A DNA stretch of 64,000 bases from contig JAMLHA010000010.1 in the NCBI GenBank assembly GCA_023957475.1, positions 59,202 through 123,201 of the forward strand. Reading direction: 5' to 3'. The position numbers were made by a program, and so were the translations under genes. This document shows, piece after piece, positions 47,284 to 55,815 of the stretch (its first letter is position 1; the number at the start of each line of letters is the position of its first letter). Under the pieces are notes generated by a model. The model did not search any database and was not told where the DNA came from. It saw nothing but the letters and a program-made list of their open reading frames with translations. Source of the stretch: Crocinitomicaceae bacterium. Its GTDB lineage: Bacteria; Bacteroidota; Bacteroidia; Flavobacteriales_D; Crocinitomicaceae.

Positions 47284-49590
47284 ATGAATACAAGACTAGC
47301 ACTATTATCATTCATCCTAATTCCATTAATTGGAGTTTCACAGTACACAATTGAATCTGTGACAAAAATTGCGAATACTTCTACTGAAGCTCAATTAGTT
47401 GTTGAGTCTTCTCGTATGCTGCAAGAAGATTATTACTATTTCTCAGAAATCATTGTAGATAAACTTTTGGAAAAAAATCCTGAAAGTTCAAACTACAATT
47501 ACCGTAAGGGATTTATCGTTCTTAACTCAAAATTTGATTTCCAAACAGCAATGGGTTATTTGGAAAAAGCAGTTAAAAGCGTTAAAACCAATTACGACAT
47601 GTACTCTTCTAAAGAAAAAAGTGCTCCAACAGATGCTTATTACCATTTAGCTCGTTGTTATCATTTAGACGAACAGATTGATAAAGCAATTGAGTACTAC
47701 AATTTATTTAAAGAAAATAGTAGAAAAAAATCAGAGTTAATGGCAAAAGCTGATTTAGGAATTACACAGTGTAACTTAGCAAAACAAGTAATTGCAAGCC
47801 CTAAAAGTGCAAAGGTTGTTAATATTGGTTCTCCTGTTAACACCGAATATCCCGAATATTCTCCATTTATTTCTTTTGATGGTAAATCTTTGTATTTTAC
47901 ATCTAGAAGACCATGGGAAGATAATTCTACAGATGAATTTAGAGATCCTAAATTATACCAATATCCTGAAGACATTTACGTAAGTTATTTATCAAAAGGT
48001 AGTTGGACGACTCCCAAGAAAATGGATTTTTGTGATCCTCAAGTTAACGAAGCTACAATCGCTGTGAGTGTCGATGAGAAAAGAGTATATGCTTATCAAG
48101 ACATCACTGGTAATGGTGATATTTATTATTCTGACTTTGTAAAAGATCAATTCCAAGTTATGGCTCCAATTGAGGCACAACATGTAAATACAAATTATTG
48201 GGAAACACACATAGCTGTAACACCTGATGGTAAAAATATTTACTTTGTCTCTGATAGACCTGGAGGTTACGGGGGAAGAGATATTTATCGTATCGTTAAA
48301 ATGCCTGATGGAAGATGGAGTGACCCTCAAAATTTAGGTCCAAAAATTAATTCTGAATTCGATGAAGAATCTCCTTTTATAGCAATTGACAATAAAACGA
48401 TGTATTTTGCCTCTAACGGTCCAAGTAGTATTGGGGGATTTGATATTTTCGTTACAGTAAGAGACGATGAAAATCAATGGTCTGATCCAATTAACTTAGG
48501 CTATCCAATCAACAGTACTGGTGATGATTTGTTCTATACGACAACAGTTAACGGCAAAAAAGGATACTTATCATCTTTCAGAAAAGGTGGTCTTGGTGAA
48601 AAGGATTTATATGAAATTGAAAATGACTACTTAGGTATTCAAAGTGTTGTAGTACTAAAAGGAAACATCCATGTTCTTGGAAATGCTGAATTAACAGAAG
48701 CCACTCACGTTAAATTAAAATGCGAAAGTTGTGATGAAAAAGAATCAATCGTTTCAATACGTATGAGAGATGGTGCTTTCATGAGTACTCTTGAATCTTG
48801 TATGGATTACGAAGTGATTTTCATGAAAGATAGTACAACAGCTATTCGTTCTGAAAAATTCAACACAACTTGTAACAAAAAATATGAAGAAATCACTAAA
48901 GACGCTTACATTGCTGACTACGAACTATTAGGCGCTGTAACGGATAAAGATTCTGGAGAACCTGTAAAAGATGTTACAGTGAAAATTTTTGACAAGAAAA
49001 CAAACCAATTGTTAGAAACATTAACAACAGATGAAGCTGGTACGTTCTTGAGTAAATTATTGAATGATAAATTATATGGCGACATCATTAATTATGAATT
49101 AAAGTTCTCATCTAAAGGGTATTTATCTATCTCAAAAGATATCAATGAGATATTATCAGAAAATGTGAAGTTAAATCAATCTATTAAATTAGAGAAAACT
49201 GATATTGGTAAAGACTTAGCTGAAATGATTGATTTAAGTCCGATTTATTTTGACTTAGACAAATGGGATATCAGACCAGATGCAGAAATTGAATTGGATA
49301 AAATTGTTAAAATCATGAACGACAACCCAACAATTCGAATTGAATTAGGATCTCACACTGACTGTCGTGCAACAGCTGCATACAACATGCAATTGTCTGA
49401 TAAACGTGCGAAAGCATCAGCTGCATATATCAAATCTAGAATTACAAATCCTTCAAGAATATTTGGTAAAGGATATGGTGAATCTCGATTGTTGAATGAT
49501 TGTGGCTGTGAAGGAAAAGTTGAGTCAACATGTTCTGAAGAAGAGCACGCTCTTAACAGACGTACAGAATTTAGAATTGTAAAACAATAA
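47284..49590 (+). CDS. PorE-like OmpA-family protein with TPR, PD40 and CarboxypepD_reg domains
   Basis: A 768-residue exported protein (signal peptide to about residue 20, ends GVSQ). TPR-like helices lie at about 35-165 (YNYRKGFIVLNSKFDFQTAM; AYYHLARCYHLDEQIDKAIE). WD40/PD40 beta-propeller blades at 170-440 have repeated SPFISFDGKSLYFTSRR and DGKNIYFVSDRPGGYGGRDIY motifs. A carboxypeptidase-regulatory-like domain lies at about 555-625. The C-terminal OmpA peptidoglycan-binding domain at 645-768 has LSPIYFDLDKWDIRPDAEIE, HTDCRATAAYNMQLSDKRA and NRRTEFRIV. This order matches T9SS component PorE and related gliding/secretion proteins. It lies 21 bases behind the E2 gene and is closed by a strong terminator. 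Confidence 0.87.
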   Translation: MNTRLALLSFILIPLIGVSQYTIESVTKIANTSTEAQLVVESSRMLQEDYYYFSEIIVDKLLEKNPESSNYNYRKGFIVLNSKFDFQTAMGYLEKAVKSVKTNYDMYSSKEKSAPTDAYYHLARCYHLDEQIDKAIEYYNLFKENSRKKSELMAKADLGITQCNLAKQVIASPKSAKVVNIGSPVNTEYPEYSPFISFDGKSLYFTSRRPWEDNSTDEFRDPKLYQYPEDIYVSYLSKGSWTTPKKMDFCDPQVNEATIAVSVDEKRVYAYQDITGNGDIYYSDFVKDQFQVMAPIEAQHVNTNYWETHIAVTPDGKNIYFVSDRPGGYGGRDIYRIVKMPDGRWSDPQNLGPKINSEFDEESPFIAIDNKTMYFASNGPSSIGGFDIFVTVRDDENQWSDPINLGYPINSTGDDLFYTTTVNGKKGYLSSFRKGGLGEKDLYEIENDYLGIQSVVVLKGNIHVLGNAELTEATHVKLKCESCDEKESIVSIRMRDGAFMSTLESCMDYEVIFMKDSTTAIRSEKFNTTCNKKYEEITKDAYIADYELLGAVTDKDSGEPVKDVTVKIFDKKTNQLLETLTTDEAGTFLSKLLNDKLYGDIINYELKFSSKGYLSISKDINEILSENVKLNQSIKLEKTDIGKDLAEMIDLSPIYFDLDKWDIRPDAEIELDKIVKIMNDNPTIRIELGSHTDCRATAAYNMQLSDKRAKASAAYIKSRITNPSRIFGKGYGESRLLNDCGCEGKVESTCSEEEHALNRRTEFRIVKQ

Positions 49591-49610
49591 TAAATAAACT
49601 TCTTAAAATA

Positions 49611-49641
49611 AAAAAATCCCGCATAAAGCGGGATTTTTTTT
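49611..49641. terminator. Bidirectional Rho-independent terminator
   Basis: Perfect 7-bp stem ATCCCGC/GCGGGAT (49616-49622 with 49628-49634) with a five-base loop, an A run before and an eight-base T run after. It serves the PorE-like gene and the convergent carbonic anhydrase gene. Confidence 0.9.
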
Positions 49642-49710
49642 ATTCGTATATTTTAGATTCTATTAACCTAAATGGGGTTTATATCAAATTTAGGTTTTTT
49701 CAATCTTTAG

Positions 49711-50352
49711 CTAAAAATTTAATTTATAGATACTATTATCTTTTAGCCTCTCCCCAGATGAAAATGTAACATCTAAATCTTTAACGAGGCCTGTATCAAG
49801 TCCATAAACCCAACCATGAATTGATAACTCCTGTCCTCTACTCCATGCCTTCTGAACAATTGAAGTTACTGCTAAATTCAATACTTGTTGTATTATATTT
49901 ATTTCAACAAGTTTATTAAATTTTTCATTTTCATCTTTAATTTGCTCAATTTCATGTTCATTAAATCTATAACTATCTTTTATGTGTCGAATCCAGTTAT
50001 CAATGATTCCTACAGGTAAACTCCCCATAGCTGCTTTAACACCACCACAACCGTAATGACCACATACAATAATGTGTTTTACTTTCAAAGCATTTACAGA
50101 ATAATCTAAGACACTTAACATATTCATATCTGAATGAATAACCATATTTGCAATATTCCGATGTACAAATACTTCGCCTGGTTGAGCACCTATAATTTCA
50201 TTTGCAGGAACTCTACTATCTGAGCACCCAATCCATAAAAGAGGTGGTTTCTGAGTGTCTTTTAATTTATTGAAAAAGTCTGGGTCTAATGCTAATTTTG
50301 AAGCAACCCATTTCTTATTATTTTCGAGTATTTTATTATAAAAATCTGACAT
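49711..50352 (-). CDS. can: Beta-class carbonic anhydrase
   Basis: A 213-residue zinc enzyme interconverting CO2 and bicarbonate. The zinc ligands Cys43, His99 and Cys102 and the Asp45-Arg47 dyad are present in GCSDSRVPANEI and VCGHYGCGGV. The FVHRNIANMV and later WVYGLDTGLVKDL segments are also conserved. No signal peptide, so it is cytoplasmic. It lies 61 bases downstream of a SulP transporter on the same strand. SulP-carbonic anhydrase pairs are recurrent in bacteria and point to bicarbonate uptake or inorganic-carbon supply for carboxylases. Confidence 0.95.
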   Translation of the reverse strand: MSDFYNKILENNKKWVASKLALDPDFFNKLKDTQKPPLLWIGCSDSRVPANEIIGAQPGEVFVHRNIANMVIHSDMNMLSVLDYSVNALKVKHIIVCGHYGCGGVKAAMGSLPVGIIDNWIRHIKDSYRFNEHEIEQIKDENEKFNKLVEINIIQQVLNLAVTSIVQKAWSRGQELSIHGWVYGLDTGLVKDLDVTFSSGERLKDNSIYKLNF

Positions 50353-50413
50353 AATTTAAAATTTTGTTATAACTATTTACTTTCAACTATTATTAACCAG
50401 AATGCTAATTATT

Positions 50414-52096
50414 TTATTTAGAACTCTGATTATTAGATTTTAATTCTGAAATCACTTTGCTAGAAACTTTATGTCGGCTTCTATGTTTTATCAGTAAATC
50501 ATGTTCTATTGACACTTGACGGATATCAGTATCTGTATTTTCTAATTGATATTCATCTTTAAACCCAATTAATGATATATTAATATTTTTTAAAGGAGCT
50601 CTTATATCTCTAAACTCCTTTATGCTATCAAGAATATCATGTGAAATATAAACAGTATCAGAAGCATTAATAATCAATTTAGAATTTTCTGGAATAGCAT
50701 CCAAAGTAAAAAGTATCGCTGCTTTGTTTAAAAAAGAAACTTCTTGAGCTAAGTGAATATGGATTACAGAACCTTTTTTATAATCTTCTTTTCGAAAATA
50801 ATAAGCCCTTTTCATGTTTCCTCTTAAAATTGCGAAAATACTAATCGCCATCCCTAGGGCAACTCCTGTTAATAAATCAGTAAACACAACAGCTATTACT
50901 GTTACCACAAAAGGCAAAAATTGATATTTACCTCTTTTCAAAAAATGCTTAAAAACAGCTGGTTTTGCTAGTTTATATCCAATAACCAATAAAACAGCCG
51001 CTAAAACAGCTAGAGGTATTTTATTTAAAAACATTGGGATAGTTAAAACACTAACAAGTAATAGAATACCATGTACAATTGTTGACATTTTGGTTTTTGC
51101 ACCAGCATTTTTATTAGCAGAAGAACGAACAACAACAGAAGTCATAGGCAATCCTCCAATTAATGAACTAATCATGTTTCCAAACCCTTGTGCCTTGAGT
51201 TCTAAATCCGTATCCGTTAATCTCTTTTGCGGATCCATTCTATCTGCTGCTTCTATACACAATAAAGTTTCAATAGAAGCTACTATCGCAATAGTTACCG
51301 CAGTTATCCAGACCTCTTTATTTAAAAAACTTGAAAAATTTAAACCATTCGAAAAGTTTAAAAAGTCTGGTAAAATGAATATCTGTTTAAAATCATTAAA
51401 CGATTCGACAACAGGAAGTTCAACTAAATATTTTGACGAGGTAATTGCCATAGAACTATTCATCAAAATAAATAATTCGTTTATTAAAACCCCTACGATA
51501 ACTGCAACTAACGCACTAGGCAATAATTTTAATTTTCTTAAAACACCAATCTTATCCCATATCAGTATAATAGCTAAAGAAACTATAGTAATTACAAAAA
51601 CTCCAGGCTGAATCTCTGTAAAAGCTTTAGGAATATCAAAGAAAATGGAAAATCCATTTCCTACTTCAACATCCGACCCCAATGCTTTGGGAATTTGCTT
51701 AAGAAAGATTATGATCCCAATACCAGCTAACATACCTTCTATCACATTGTTAGGAAAGTAATTAGATATAGAACCTGCTTTTAAAAAACCTAGTATTAAT
51801 TGAATTATACCTGCAATAAATAGTGCTGTCAAAAAAACTTCAAACGAGCCAAGTGTTAATATTGCTGAAACAATTATTGCCGTAAGGCCAGCCGCAGGGC
51901 CAGAAACACTAATGTGGGAATTAGAAATAAACCCTACGACTATCCCTCCTATAATTCCAGCGATTATACCAGAAAACAAAGGAGCTCCAGATGCCATTGC
52001 TATTCCTAAACATAAAGGAAGAGCAACCAAAAAGACCACCAAACCAGAAGAAAAATCATACTTCAAGTTGGTTAAAAAATTTTTATTATTTAACAT
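50414..52096 (-). CDS. SulP family anion transporter (putative bicarbonate transporter)
   Basis: A 560-residue inner-membrane protein. The SulP/SLC26 transmembrane domain (about 10-420) begins with YDFSSGLVVFLVALPLCLGI and includes HISVSGPAAGLTAI, and GLPMTSVVVRSSANKNAGAK near residue 310. The cytoplasmic C-terminus has a STAS-like domain (VIHIHLAQEVSFLNKAAILF, then INASDTVYISHDIL) and a short basic tail. SulP proteins carry sulfate, bicarbonate or other anions. The downstream carbonic anhydrase makes bicarbonate the leading candidate. No sulfur-assimilation genes are nearby. Confidence 0.9.
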   Translation of the reverse strand: MLNNKNFLTNLKYDFSSGLVVFLVALPLCLGIAMASGAPLFSGIIAGIIGGIVVGFISNSHISVSGPAAGLTAIIVSAILTLGSFEVFLTALFIAGIIQLILGFLKAGSISNYFPNNVIEGMLAGIGIIIFLKQIPKALGSDVEVGNGFSIFFDIPKAFTEIQPGVFVITIVSLAIILIWDKIGVLRKLKLLPSALVAVIVGVLINELFILMNSSMAITSSKYLVELPVVESFNDFKQIFILPDFLNFSNGLNFSSFLNKEVWITAVTIAIVASIETLLCIEAADRMDPQKRLTDTDLELKAQGFGNMISSLIGGLPMTSVVVRSSANKNAGAKTKMSTIVHGILLLVSVLTIPMFLNKIPLAVLAAVLLVIGYKLAKPAVFKHFLKRGKYQFLPFVVTVIAVVFTDLLTGVALGMAISIFAILRGNMKRAYYFRKEDYKKGSVIHIHLAQEVSFLNKAAILFTLDAIPENSKLIINASDTVYISHDILDSIKEFRDIRAPLKNINISLIGFKDEYQLENTDTDIRQVSIEHDLLIKHRSRHKVSSKVISELKSNNQSSK

Positions 52097-52201
52097 TTTA
52101 ATTAAGTGTAAGTATAGAACATCTCTATGCTAAAAAGTAGCACAGAAAATTAATTATGATTACTAATAATCAGATTTGTTACTATGAGTTGTAACTTTAC
52201 A

Positions 52202-52507
52202 CTATAAATGTTCTGGAGGCATCAAATCTAGATTCAAATAAGGATCCTTGTAATTACTAGCTGAATCCTTAAAAGAATGCTTCTCTTTATTATTAAAAGA
52301 GTCTATTATGTTTTTTATATTACCACTAATATAAAAATTTATAAATTTATGATTTCTATGATTTTCATGAGACTCTTCCTCTTCACTTGAGGTGTTGTTC
52401 ATTAAAGAAATTCTTACATTATTGTTATTACTTATACTATTAATAATAGAAGGTAATACCGTAAATGAAACGAAAACTAACAATAATATATATATTTTAC
52501 CTTTCAT
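52202..52507 (-). CDS. Small exported protein upstream of the SulP-carbonic anhydrase genes
   Basis: About 101 residues starting at MKGKIYILLLVFVSF. The N-terminus is one hydrophobic signal or anchor segment. The rest is polar, rich in Asn, Ser, Glu and His (SSEEEESHENHRNHK), and it ends in LNLDLMPPEHL. I recall similar small Bacteroidota proteins ending in a hydrophobic-Pro-Pro motif beside SulP or carbonic anhydrase genes, but cannot name a function. I chose the ATG at 52507, not the one at 52519, because a promoter -7 element (52519-52526) overlaps the upstream ATG. It is separated from SulP by about 105 bases. Confidence 0.6.
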   Translation of the reverse strand: MKGKIYILLLVFVSFTVLPSIINSISNNNNVRISLMNNTSSEEEESHENHRNHKFINFYISGNIKNIIDSFNNKEKHSFKDSASNYKDPYLNLDLMPPEHL

Positions 52508-52518
52508 AGAATGAGTCA

Positions 52519-52526
52519 CAAAGATA
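52519..52526 (-). promoter_or_regulatory. Bacteroidota -7 element (TATCTTTG)
   Basis: An exact TAnnTTTG match on the minus strand whose 3' edge reaches the first possible ATG of the small exported protein. It favours the downstream ATG at 52507. Confidence 0.45.
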
Positions 52527-52552
52527 AACTATAAATTTTTAAAATATATTTT

Positions 52553-53107
52553 TCAGTTAAAAAAAAATGTTAAAAATTCATCCTGAATAGCCACCCCTTT
52601 ATTGGTATTGTACCAGTTTTGTAAATCAATTTTTATTTGCTCCATTGGGATTTCCTTTGCTTTGGATGCAATCATCAAATCTTGTGCTCCTTTTGGGCGA
52701 GGTCCCCACACAAATAAATCATTCCCATTTTCATCTCTACTGACCATTTTAGGAATTGCTTTTCCTCCATTTGTTAAATAGGAATCAATTAAAAATGGTT
52801 CTGAATCTCTCAATTGTATTTCATAAGTGATTGCTGGTGATTGTTCTGCCATTTTAACTAAAAAAGGAACAATCTGAGAGGCATCACCACACCATGGTTC
52901 TGCAATAATTATCCAATGTTGTTTTTGTTTAAGATTTGTTAAAGCCTCAATCATTTCATCTGTCAAACTAGCTGTTTTGTTCCATCGCTTCATTCTGGAA
53001 TCATTTAATTTTGTATAATTAAAATATTCAGCGTCATCATAAGGTGCTTTTGGAGAGTCACTTTTTAGAATTGTATCAAAAAGATTTAAATATTCATCGT
53101 ATTTCAT
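52553..53107 (-). CDS. Thioredoxin-fold protein with a single-cysteine WCGD motif
   Basis: About 184 residues, starting MKYDEYLNLFDTIL (an ATG two codons earlier is also possible). The thioredoxin-like core reads HWIIIAEPWCGDASQIVPFL. The active-site position is WCGDAS, so only the first redox cysteine is kept and a classic disulfide exchange is not possible. The cis-proline loop is GKAIPKMVSRDENG, followed by WGPRPKGAQDLM. This is a known Bacteroidota subfamily of thioredoxin-like proteins. There is no signal peptide, so it is cytoplasmic. Its role is unknown; a one-Cys thiol or peroxide-linked activity is possible. Confidence 0.85.
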   Translation of the reverse strand: MKYDEYLNLFDTILKSDSPKAPYDDAEYFNYTKLNDSRMKRWNKTASLTDEMIEALTNLKQKQHWIIIAEPWCGDASQIVPFLVKMAEQSPAITYEIQLRDSEPFLIDSYLTNGGKAIPKMVSRDENGNDLFVWGPRPKGAQDLMIASKAKEIPMEQIKIDLQNWYNTNKGVAIQDEFLTFFFN

Positions 53108-53129
53108 AATCATTGCATTTAATTTTTTA

Positions 53130-53137
53130 CAAAGTTA
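53130..53137 (-). promoter_or_regulatory. Bacteroidota -7 element (TAACTTTG)
   Basis: An exact TAnnTTTG match on the minus strand upstream of the thioredoxin-fold gene. Confidence 0.45.
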
Positions 53138-53203
53138 TTGGCTTTTTATCGATTGGTTGTTACATTTAATTGGATGAAATTTACAACATTTGGGTAATAA
53201 AAA

Positions 53204-53229
53204 AATCCTTCTGGAGAACCAAAAGGATT
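53204..53229 (-). terminator. Rho-independent terminator after the L31 gene
   Basis: Stem AATCCTT/AAGGATT (53204-53210 with 53223-53229), extended by three inner pairs after a mismatch. On the minus strand it is followed by a run of seven T residues (counting those closing the stem). Confidence 0.8.
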
Positions 53230-53250
53230 TTCAATATATAGAAACAACTA

Positions 53251-53508
53251 TTATTTTCTAGTATGACGACCGTAACGGCTTTGGAATCTATCAATACGTC
53301 CAGCAGTATCTACTAACTGTGCTGTACCTGTAAAGAAAGGGTGAGATGTGTGTGAAATATCTAATTTTACCAATGGGTATTCATTTCCATCTTCCCACTT
53401 AATTGTTTCCCTTGATGAAGCACAAGAAGGGCATAAAAAAGCGTACTCGTTTGACATGTCTTTAAACACTACCAATCTGTAATCTTCTGGATGTATATCT
53501 TTTTTCAT
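53251..53508 (-). CDS. rpmE2: 50S ribosomal protein L31 type B
   Basis: The 85-residue product matches type B L31: [18 protein letters not shown] at the start, [25 protein letters not shown] in the middle and [12 protein letters not shown] at the end. Type B proteins usually lack the zinc-binding cysteines of type A. This one carries an isolated CPSC pair (residues 26-29) and no second pair, so zinc binding is unlikely to be canonical. It is monocistronic, with promoter TAACTTTG at 53549-53556 and a terminator. Confidence 0.94.
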   Translation of the reverse strand: MKKDIHPEDYRLVVFKDMSNEYAFLCPSCASSRETIKWEDGNEYPLVKLDISHTSHPFFTGTAQLVDTAGRIDRFQSRYGRHTRK

Positions 53509-53548
53509 TTTGAATTATTATTATCTTGTTTATCCTAAAAATGGATTG

Positions 53549-53556
53549 CAAAGTTA
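53549..53556 (-). promoter_or_regulatory. Bacteroidota -7 element (TAACTTTG) for rpmE2
   Basis: An exact TAnnTTTG match on the minus strand, 41 bases upstream of the L31 start. Confidence 0.5.
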
Positions 53557-53638
53557 TATATTTTTTTTAATTATCATACATTTTTTGAAAAATAAAATAA
53601 GTTTTAATTGTTTTCGTTACTTTTACATGCTTACAAGA

Positions 53639-55072
53639 ATGGAAAATTATAAAACACATACAAAATACAAACAGATACAATGGTCATTAGTTGTATTATT
53701 ATGCCTTAGTTTTATCGTACTAAACCTCAACTCGTCTTGTAAAAAGACAACGTTATTCTCAAAAGGAAATTTAACCTTTTCTAGAGATACAGTTGTGTTT
53801 GATACTGTATTTACAACAATTGGTTCAACAACGAAACAATTAAAAATTTACAACAAAGAAAATAAACCTGTCGTTATTTCTGAAGTTGAACTGATGGGAG
53901 GATCTAATTCTCCTTATAGAATTAATTTAGATGGATTACAAGGTACTCATTTTTCTGAAATAGAACTACCCGAAAAAGATAGTCTTTTTCTTTTTGTTGA
54001 AGTTACTCTTAATCCAAACGGAGGTAATTTACCAATGGTAGTTGAAGATTCTATTCGCTTTAAAACCAATGGAAAGGATCAATACGTTCAATTAGCTGCT
54101 TGGGGACAAGACATGTATTACCACTATTCTGACATGAGTGGTGCTACAAATAATTTAGACACAAACGAAGGTGTTTGGCCAAATGACAAGCCCCATTTAA
54201 TCTATGGAGCTGCATTTGTTGATGAAGGAAAACAATTAACAATACAAGCCGGAACAAAAATATATTTACACAAACAATCATTTTTATTTGTTTACAAGGG
54301 CACTTTAAACATACAAGGTCAATTGGGAGATGAAGTAATCATTCAAGGTGACAGGTTAGAAAGCGACTATGATGATGTTGCAGGTCAATACTACGGAGTT
54401 TATTTCAAAGAAGCCAAACCATCAAGTATCAATTATGCGATTATAAAAAATGGCACAACAGGTATTCATATTGAAGGTGATGGAAACAATGGAAGCATAC
54501 CAACAGTAACACTATCAAATACAATCATAGAAAATCATGCTAGTTATGGTATCCTTAATTATGCTGGAGGGAAAATCTATGCAGAAAACTGTGTCATTGC
54601 AAAAAATGGTGTTTATGGATTTATCAACTTAGCTGGTAAAGGTTTTGATTTTTATCAATGTACATTTGCTAGTTATGCCACTGGCCAAAATCAGCAATCA
54701 GTTATTGGAATTAGTGATTATTACAACAACCAAGGAACATTGCTCGTTACCGACATCAATGCAACAATGGAAAATTGTATCATTTATGGAAATAAAGACG
54801 ATGAAATTACTTTTAACCTTGACAATGTAGGAACAAATAACTTTGCTTTTAACAAATGCCTTATTAAAAAGAGTACACCAAGTACAGAAGGTTATTTTAC
54901 GAATATCATTTGGAACCAAGCCCCACTATTTAAAAGTATCGAAGAGAACAATTTTGAGCTAAAAGCTACTTCTCCTGCAATTAATGTTGGTGCCTCAACC
55001 AGTATTTTATTGGACATAAAAGGAAATCCAAGAAATGGTCAACCAGATTTGGGAGCATACGAATATCAATAA
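53639..55072 (+). CDS. Lipoprotein with right-handed parallel beta-helix
   Basis: About 477 residues from the ATG at 53639 (MENYKTHTKYKQIQW). A lipoprotein signal ends in LNSSC (Cys34). An Ig-like beta domain follows (FSRDTVVFDTVFTTIGSTTK, then ELMGGSNSPYRINL). Next is a parallel beta-helix with repeated rungs such as IKNGTTGIHIEGDGNNGSI and SNTIIENHASYGILNYAGGK. The C-terminus LKATSPAINVGASTS...NGQPDLGAYEYQ is the 'choice-of-anchor Q' ending. An open frame extends back to 53510, but those residues overlap the L31 promoter and do not form a signal peptide. ATG at 53627 is the alternative start. Glycan binding or degradation is a guess. Confidence 0.8.
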   Translation: MENYKTHTKYKQIQWSLVVLLCLSFIVLNLNSSCKKTTLFSKGNLTFSRDTVVFDTVFTTIGSTTKQLKIYNKENKPVVISEVELMGGSNSPYRINLDGLQGTHFSEIELPEKDSLFLFVEVTLNPNGGNLPMVVEDSIRFKTNGKDQYVQLAAWGQDMYYHYSDMSGATNNLDTNEGVWPNDKPHLIYGAAFVDEGKQLTIQAGTKIYLHKQSFLFVYKGTLNIQGQLGDEVIIQGDRLESDYDDVAGQYYGVYFKEAKPSSINYAIIKNGTTGIHIEGDGNNGSIPTVTLSNTIIENHASYGILNYAGGKIYAENCVIAKNGVYGFINLAGKGFDFYQCTFASYATGQNQQSVIGISDYYNNQGTLLVTDINATMENCIIYGNKDDEITFNLDNVGTNNFAFNKCLIKKSTPSTEGYFTNIIWNQAPLFKSIEENNFELKATSPAINVGASTSILLDIKGNPRNGQPDLGAYEYQ

Positions 55073-55170
55073 AAAAGAAGCTAGAAAGCTATACTTTATC
55101 AACAGAACACACTGTTATTCCATAAGAAGATAGAATTCTTAAAAAAAATATTTTATTTAAATGATTATTT

Positions 55171-55187
55171 AAATCATAGTTATAGCT
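55171..55187. promoter_or_regulatory. Inverted repeat ATGATT-N5-AATCAT upstream of the Crp/Fnr gene
   Basis: Perfect 6-bp arms (55171-55176, 55182-55187) placed 9 bases upstream of the -7 element. It does not match the FNR (TTGAT-N4-ATCAA) or CRP (TGTGA-N6-TCACA) spacing. A candidate autoregulatory operator. Confidence 0.4.
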
Positions 55188-55196
55188 ATCTTTGTG

Positions 55197-55204
55197 CCCG
55201 AATT
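55197..55204 (+). promoter_or_regulatory. Bacteroidota -7 element (TATCTTTG) for the Crp/Fnr gene
   Basis: An exact TAnnTTTG match 17 bases before the ATG. Confidence 0.5.
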
Positions 55205-55221
55205 AGAAATTATTTGCCTTT

Positions 55222-55815
55222 ATGCATATAGATTATGATTTATTAATAACCTATGGCGGCATAGCTAAGAAAATTAGTAAGGGTGAAATTGTATTCTCTG
55301 AAAATTCCATTCCTCGTTATTATTATCAAGTTATTGAAGGAAGTATTAAAATCTATTCATCTAACAAACAAGGCAAAGAGCTCATTCAAGATATTTATAC
55401 AAAGGGTCAAAGTTTTGGGGAGCCTCCATTACTATTAAACAAGAACTATTTAATATCTGCAGAAGCACAAGAAGACAGTGTGATTGTTGTATTAAAAAAG
55501 GAGAACTTTCTTCAGATATTGAACGAACACAATGACACGCAACAAAATTTAATCAAGGATTTGGCAGAAAGAGTTTACAACAATACTGTTGCAGCTCAAA
55601 TTTTAGCAAATCCATTACCCGAAGAGAAAATCATTAAGTTTTTAAATCAACTTATAGATAAAAATATCATTACTAAAAATACTCCCATCCCATATACACG
55701 TCAACAGATTGCCAATCATATAGGATTAAGAGTTGAAACTGTAATTCGTTCTTTGAATAAATTACAGCAAGAAGGAAAAGTGAAAATAATTAATAGAAAA
55801 CTTCATTATTTATGA
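55222..55815 (+). CDS. Crp/Fnr family transcriptional regulator
   Basis: A 197-residue regulator. The N-terminal cyclic-nucleotide-binding-type beta roll (ISKGEIVFSENSIPRYYYQV, GQSFGEPPLLLN) is followed by a long dimer helix. A C-terminal winged helix has YTRQQIANHIGLRVETVIRS as the HTH. There are no cysteines for an FNR-type Fe-S cluster, and the cAMP-pocket Arg is not evident, so the signal may be NO/heme or another ligand as in DNR/NnrR-type proteins. Its stop overlaps the start of the membrane protein gene (ATGA), and the nitrite reductase cluster follows. It probably controls respiration of nitrogen oxides. Confidence 0.9.
   Translation: MHIDYDLLITYGGIAKKISKGEIVFSENSIPRYYYQVIEGSIKIYSSNKQGKELIQDIYTKGQSFGEPPLLLNKNYLISAEAQEDSVIVVLKKENFLQILNEHNDTQQNLIKDLAERVYNNTVAAQILANPLPEEKIIKFLNQLIDKNIITKNTPIPYTRQQIANHIGLRVETVIRSLNKLQQEGKVKIINRKLHYL

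Noticed and set aside
53510..53638. Longer N-terminus for the beta-helix lipoprotein
   Set aside because: It overlaps the divergent L31 promoter and buries the lipoprotein signal; starts at 53627 or 53639 give a proper signal.
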